Of a stretch of DNA of 64,000 nucleotides, positions 63,351 through 64,000 are shown one piece after another. Within the stretch, counting starts at the first letter, position 1; every line of letters starts with the position of its first letter. The notes beneath the pieces are model-generated. The model had not been told where the DNA came from and did no database searches. It saw only the letters and a program-made list of their open reading frames with translations. The stretch is taken from the NCBI GenBank assembly GCA_963844435.1, contig CAWJOG010000016.1:372001-436000 (forward strand). Reading direction: 5' to 3'. Origin of the DNA: JBDSLU01 sp963844435. GTDB lineage: Bacteria > Acidobacteriota > Vicinamibacteria > Vicinamibacterales > Vicinamibacteraceae. A program made the position numbers and the translations under genes.

Positions 63351-64000
63351 CTAGCGGCTGGACGAGCGGGGCGGGAGGGCCGCGTCGATGCCCGACTTGG
63401 CGAAGCGCTCATCCTCCGCCGACGACGAGCCACCGACACCGACGGCGCCGGCCAGCTTCCCGTCGATGAACAGCGGCAGACCACCCTGGTTGGTCACGAT
63501 GCCGGAGGTGCCGACACCGGCGGGTGTCAGCGTCACCGGCAGCGGCGTTCCAGCGGCAATGGCGTCGCTGACCTGCTTCGTCGGCACGCCGAAGAGGATC
63601 GCGGCGCGCGCCTTGCCCTGCGCGCTGACGACGGCGCGGCTCGAGGCGCCGTCGAGGCGCGACAACGCGACCAGGTCACCGTTGACGTCGACGACGGCGA
63701 TTGCCACCTTGGCGCTCACGGCCAACGCCGTCTGCTCGGCGGCCGCCAGGATCTGACGCGCGGTCGCGGCGCCGATCGGGGACGGCGGCTGGGCCGCGGC
63801 CGTGCGCCCGCCCGCACCCGCGCCCGCTCCTCCGCCGGCAGCGGCAGCCGCAGGCGCCGCGATCTTCACGAGCGTCCCGCCTTCCGCCTCGTAGTCCTGC
63901 GCCCCGATGCTGCCGGCAACGGTGAAGCCGTGCTTCTCGAGCAGCTCCGCTGCCCGGCCGGCGCGGCCGGCATGGTTCGAGACGGTGACGATGGCCCGAT
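63351..64000 (-). CDS. GlcG/HbpS-like protein, 5' end outside window
   Basis: Partial: at least 216 residues, with the frame open to the window edge. The C-terminal 135 residues are a GlcG/HbpS domain: ARQILAAAEQTALAVSAKVA, IAVVDVNGDLVALSRLDGAS, SAQGKARAAILFGVPTKQV, LPLFIDGKLAGAVGVGGSSS, EDERFAKSGIDAAL. Members include the haem-binding HbpS. An Ala/Gly linker separates it from an upstream part (VTVSNHAGRAGRAAELLEKH, GFTVAGSIGAQDYEAEGGTL) that loosely resembles the end of a rhodanese-like fold. A GTG at 63869 could start the short form, but the upstream sequence looks coding. Confidence 0.75.
   Translation of the reverse strand, partial: RAIVTVSNHAGRAGRAAELLEKHGFTVAGSIGAQDYEAEGGTLVKIAAPAAAAAGGGAGAGAGGRTAAAQPPSPIGAATARQILAAAEQTALAVSAKVAIAVVDVNGDLVALSRLDGASSRAVVSAQGKARAAILFGVPTKQVSDAIAAGTPLPVTLTPAGVGTSGIVTNQGGLPLFIDGKLAGAVGVGGSSSAEDERFAKSGIDAALPPRSSSR

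Noticed and set aside
1..64000. rRNA, tRNA, integrase, phage genes, toxin-antitoxin pairs or CRISPR-Cas
   Set aside because: Both strands were read for their motifs and none were convincing.

Overview
The window looks like a chromosomal segment of a high-GC, Gram-negative-type Acidobacteriota, most likely Vicinamibacteria-like. This is inferred from family content, not from a search. The pointers are an ECF sigma factor of the Ser/Thr-kinase-linked type beside a kinase-TPR protein, a VWFA-related protein of the acidobacterial type, Oar-like TonB receptors with carboxypeptidase-regulatory N-termini, CSLREA and FAEG-repeat secreted proteins, and meso-DAP-type MurE. No rRNA, tRNA, CRISPR array, prophage or intact insertion sequence was found.

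Layout. 0.2-2.9 kb: an extended pyruvate kinase (-) and a divergent NRDE protein (+). 2.8-5.9 kb: a Ser/Thr kinase-TPR protein and its ECF sigma factor (-). 6.0-9.5 kb: a secreted beta-helix protein (+), followed by strong hairpins. 9.6-26.3 kb: a complete division and cell-wall (dcw) cluster on the minus strand, in the order mraZ-rsmH-ftsL-ftsI-murE-murF-mraY-murD-ftsW-murG-murC-ftsQ-ftsA-ftsZ. It has a readable sigma-70 promoter and a MraZ-type operator, and lacks murB and ddl. 26.5-36.0 kb: a nine-gene glycan operon (+) of glycosyltransferases, a membrane ArnT/GT39-like protein, an NAD-dependent epimerase-like protein and a DegT aminotransferase. 36.1-40.7 kb: a small Cys/His-rich secreted protein, an Oar-like TonB receptor and a BNR protein with a CxCC motif, possibly for metal handling. 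41.0-43.7 kb: a region that appears lower in GC, with a TPR protein, a VWA protein and an IS481-type remnant. 43.7-54.1 kb: more surface-glycan genes (MBOAT acyltransferase, SGNH protein, 830-residue membrane protein, GT9, capsule-type transferase, epimerase, radical SAM/SPASM). 54.3-60.9 kb: tandem paralogous secreted propeller/FAEG-repeat proteins and a TPR/HEAT protein. 60.9-64.0 kb: a TonB receptor and a partial GlcG/HbpS-like protein (-).

Two results cut across the regions. (1) A repeat of about 160 bp occurs three times (31494-31651, 32863-33022, 48846-49005), always between co-directional glycan genes. Each copy can fold end to end into a long hairpin, and the arms of the three copies differ by compensatory changes. 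This is the best candidate here for an undescribed structured element, either an intergenic RNA or a hairpin-type mobile repeat. (2) At least nine genes, including the normally essential ftsI, mraY and ftsW, are each broken by isolated one-base frameshifts. This points to consensus errors in the assembly rather than to biology, and start, end and length calls for those genes allow for it.
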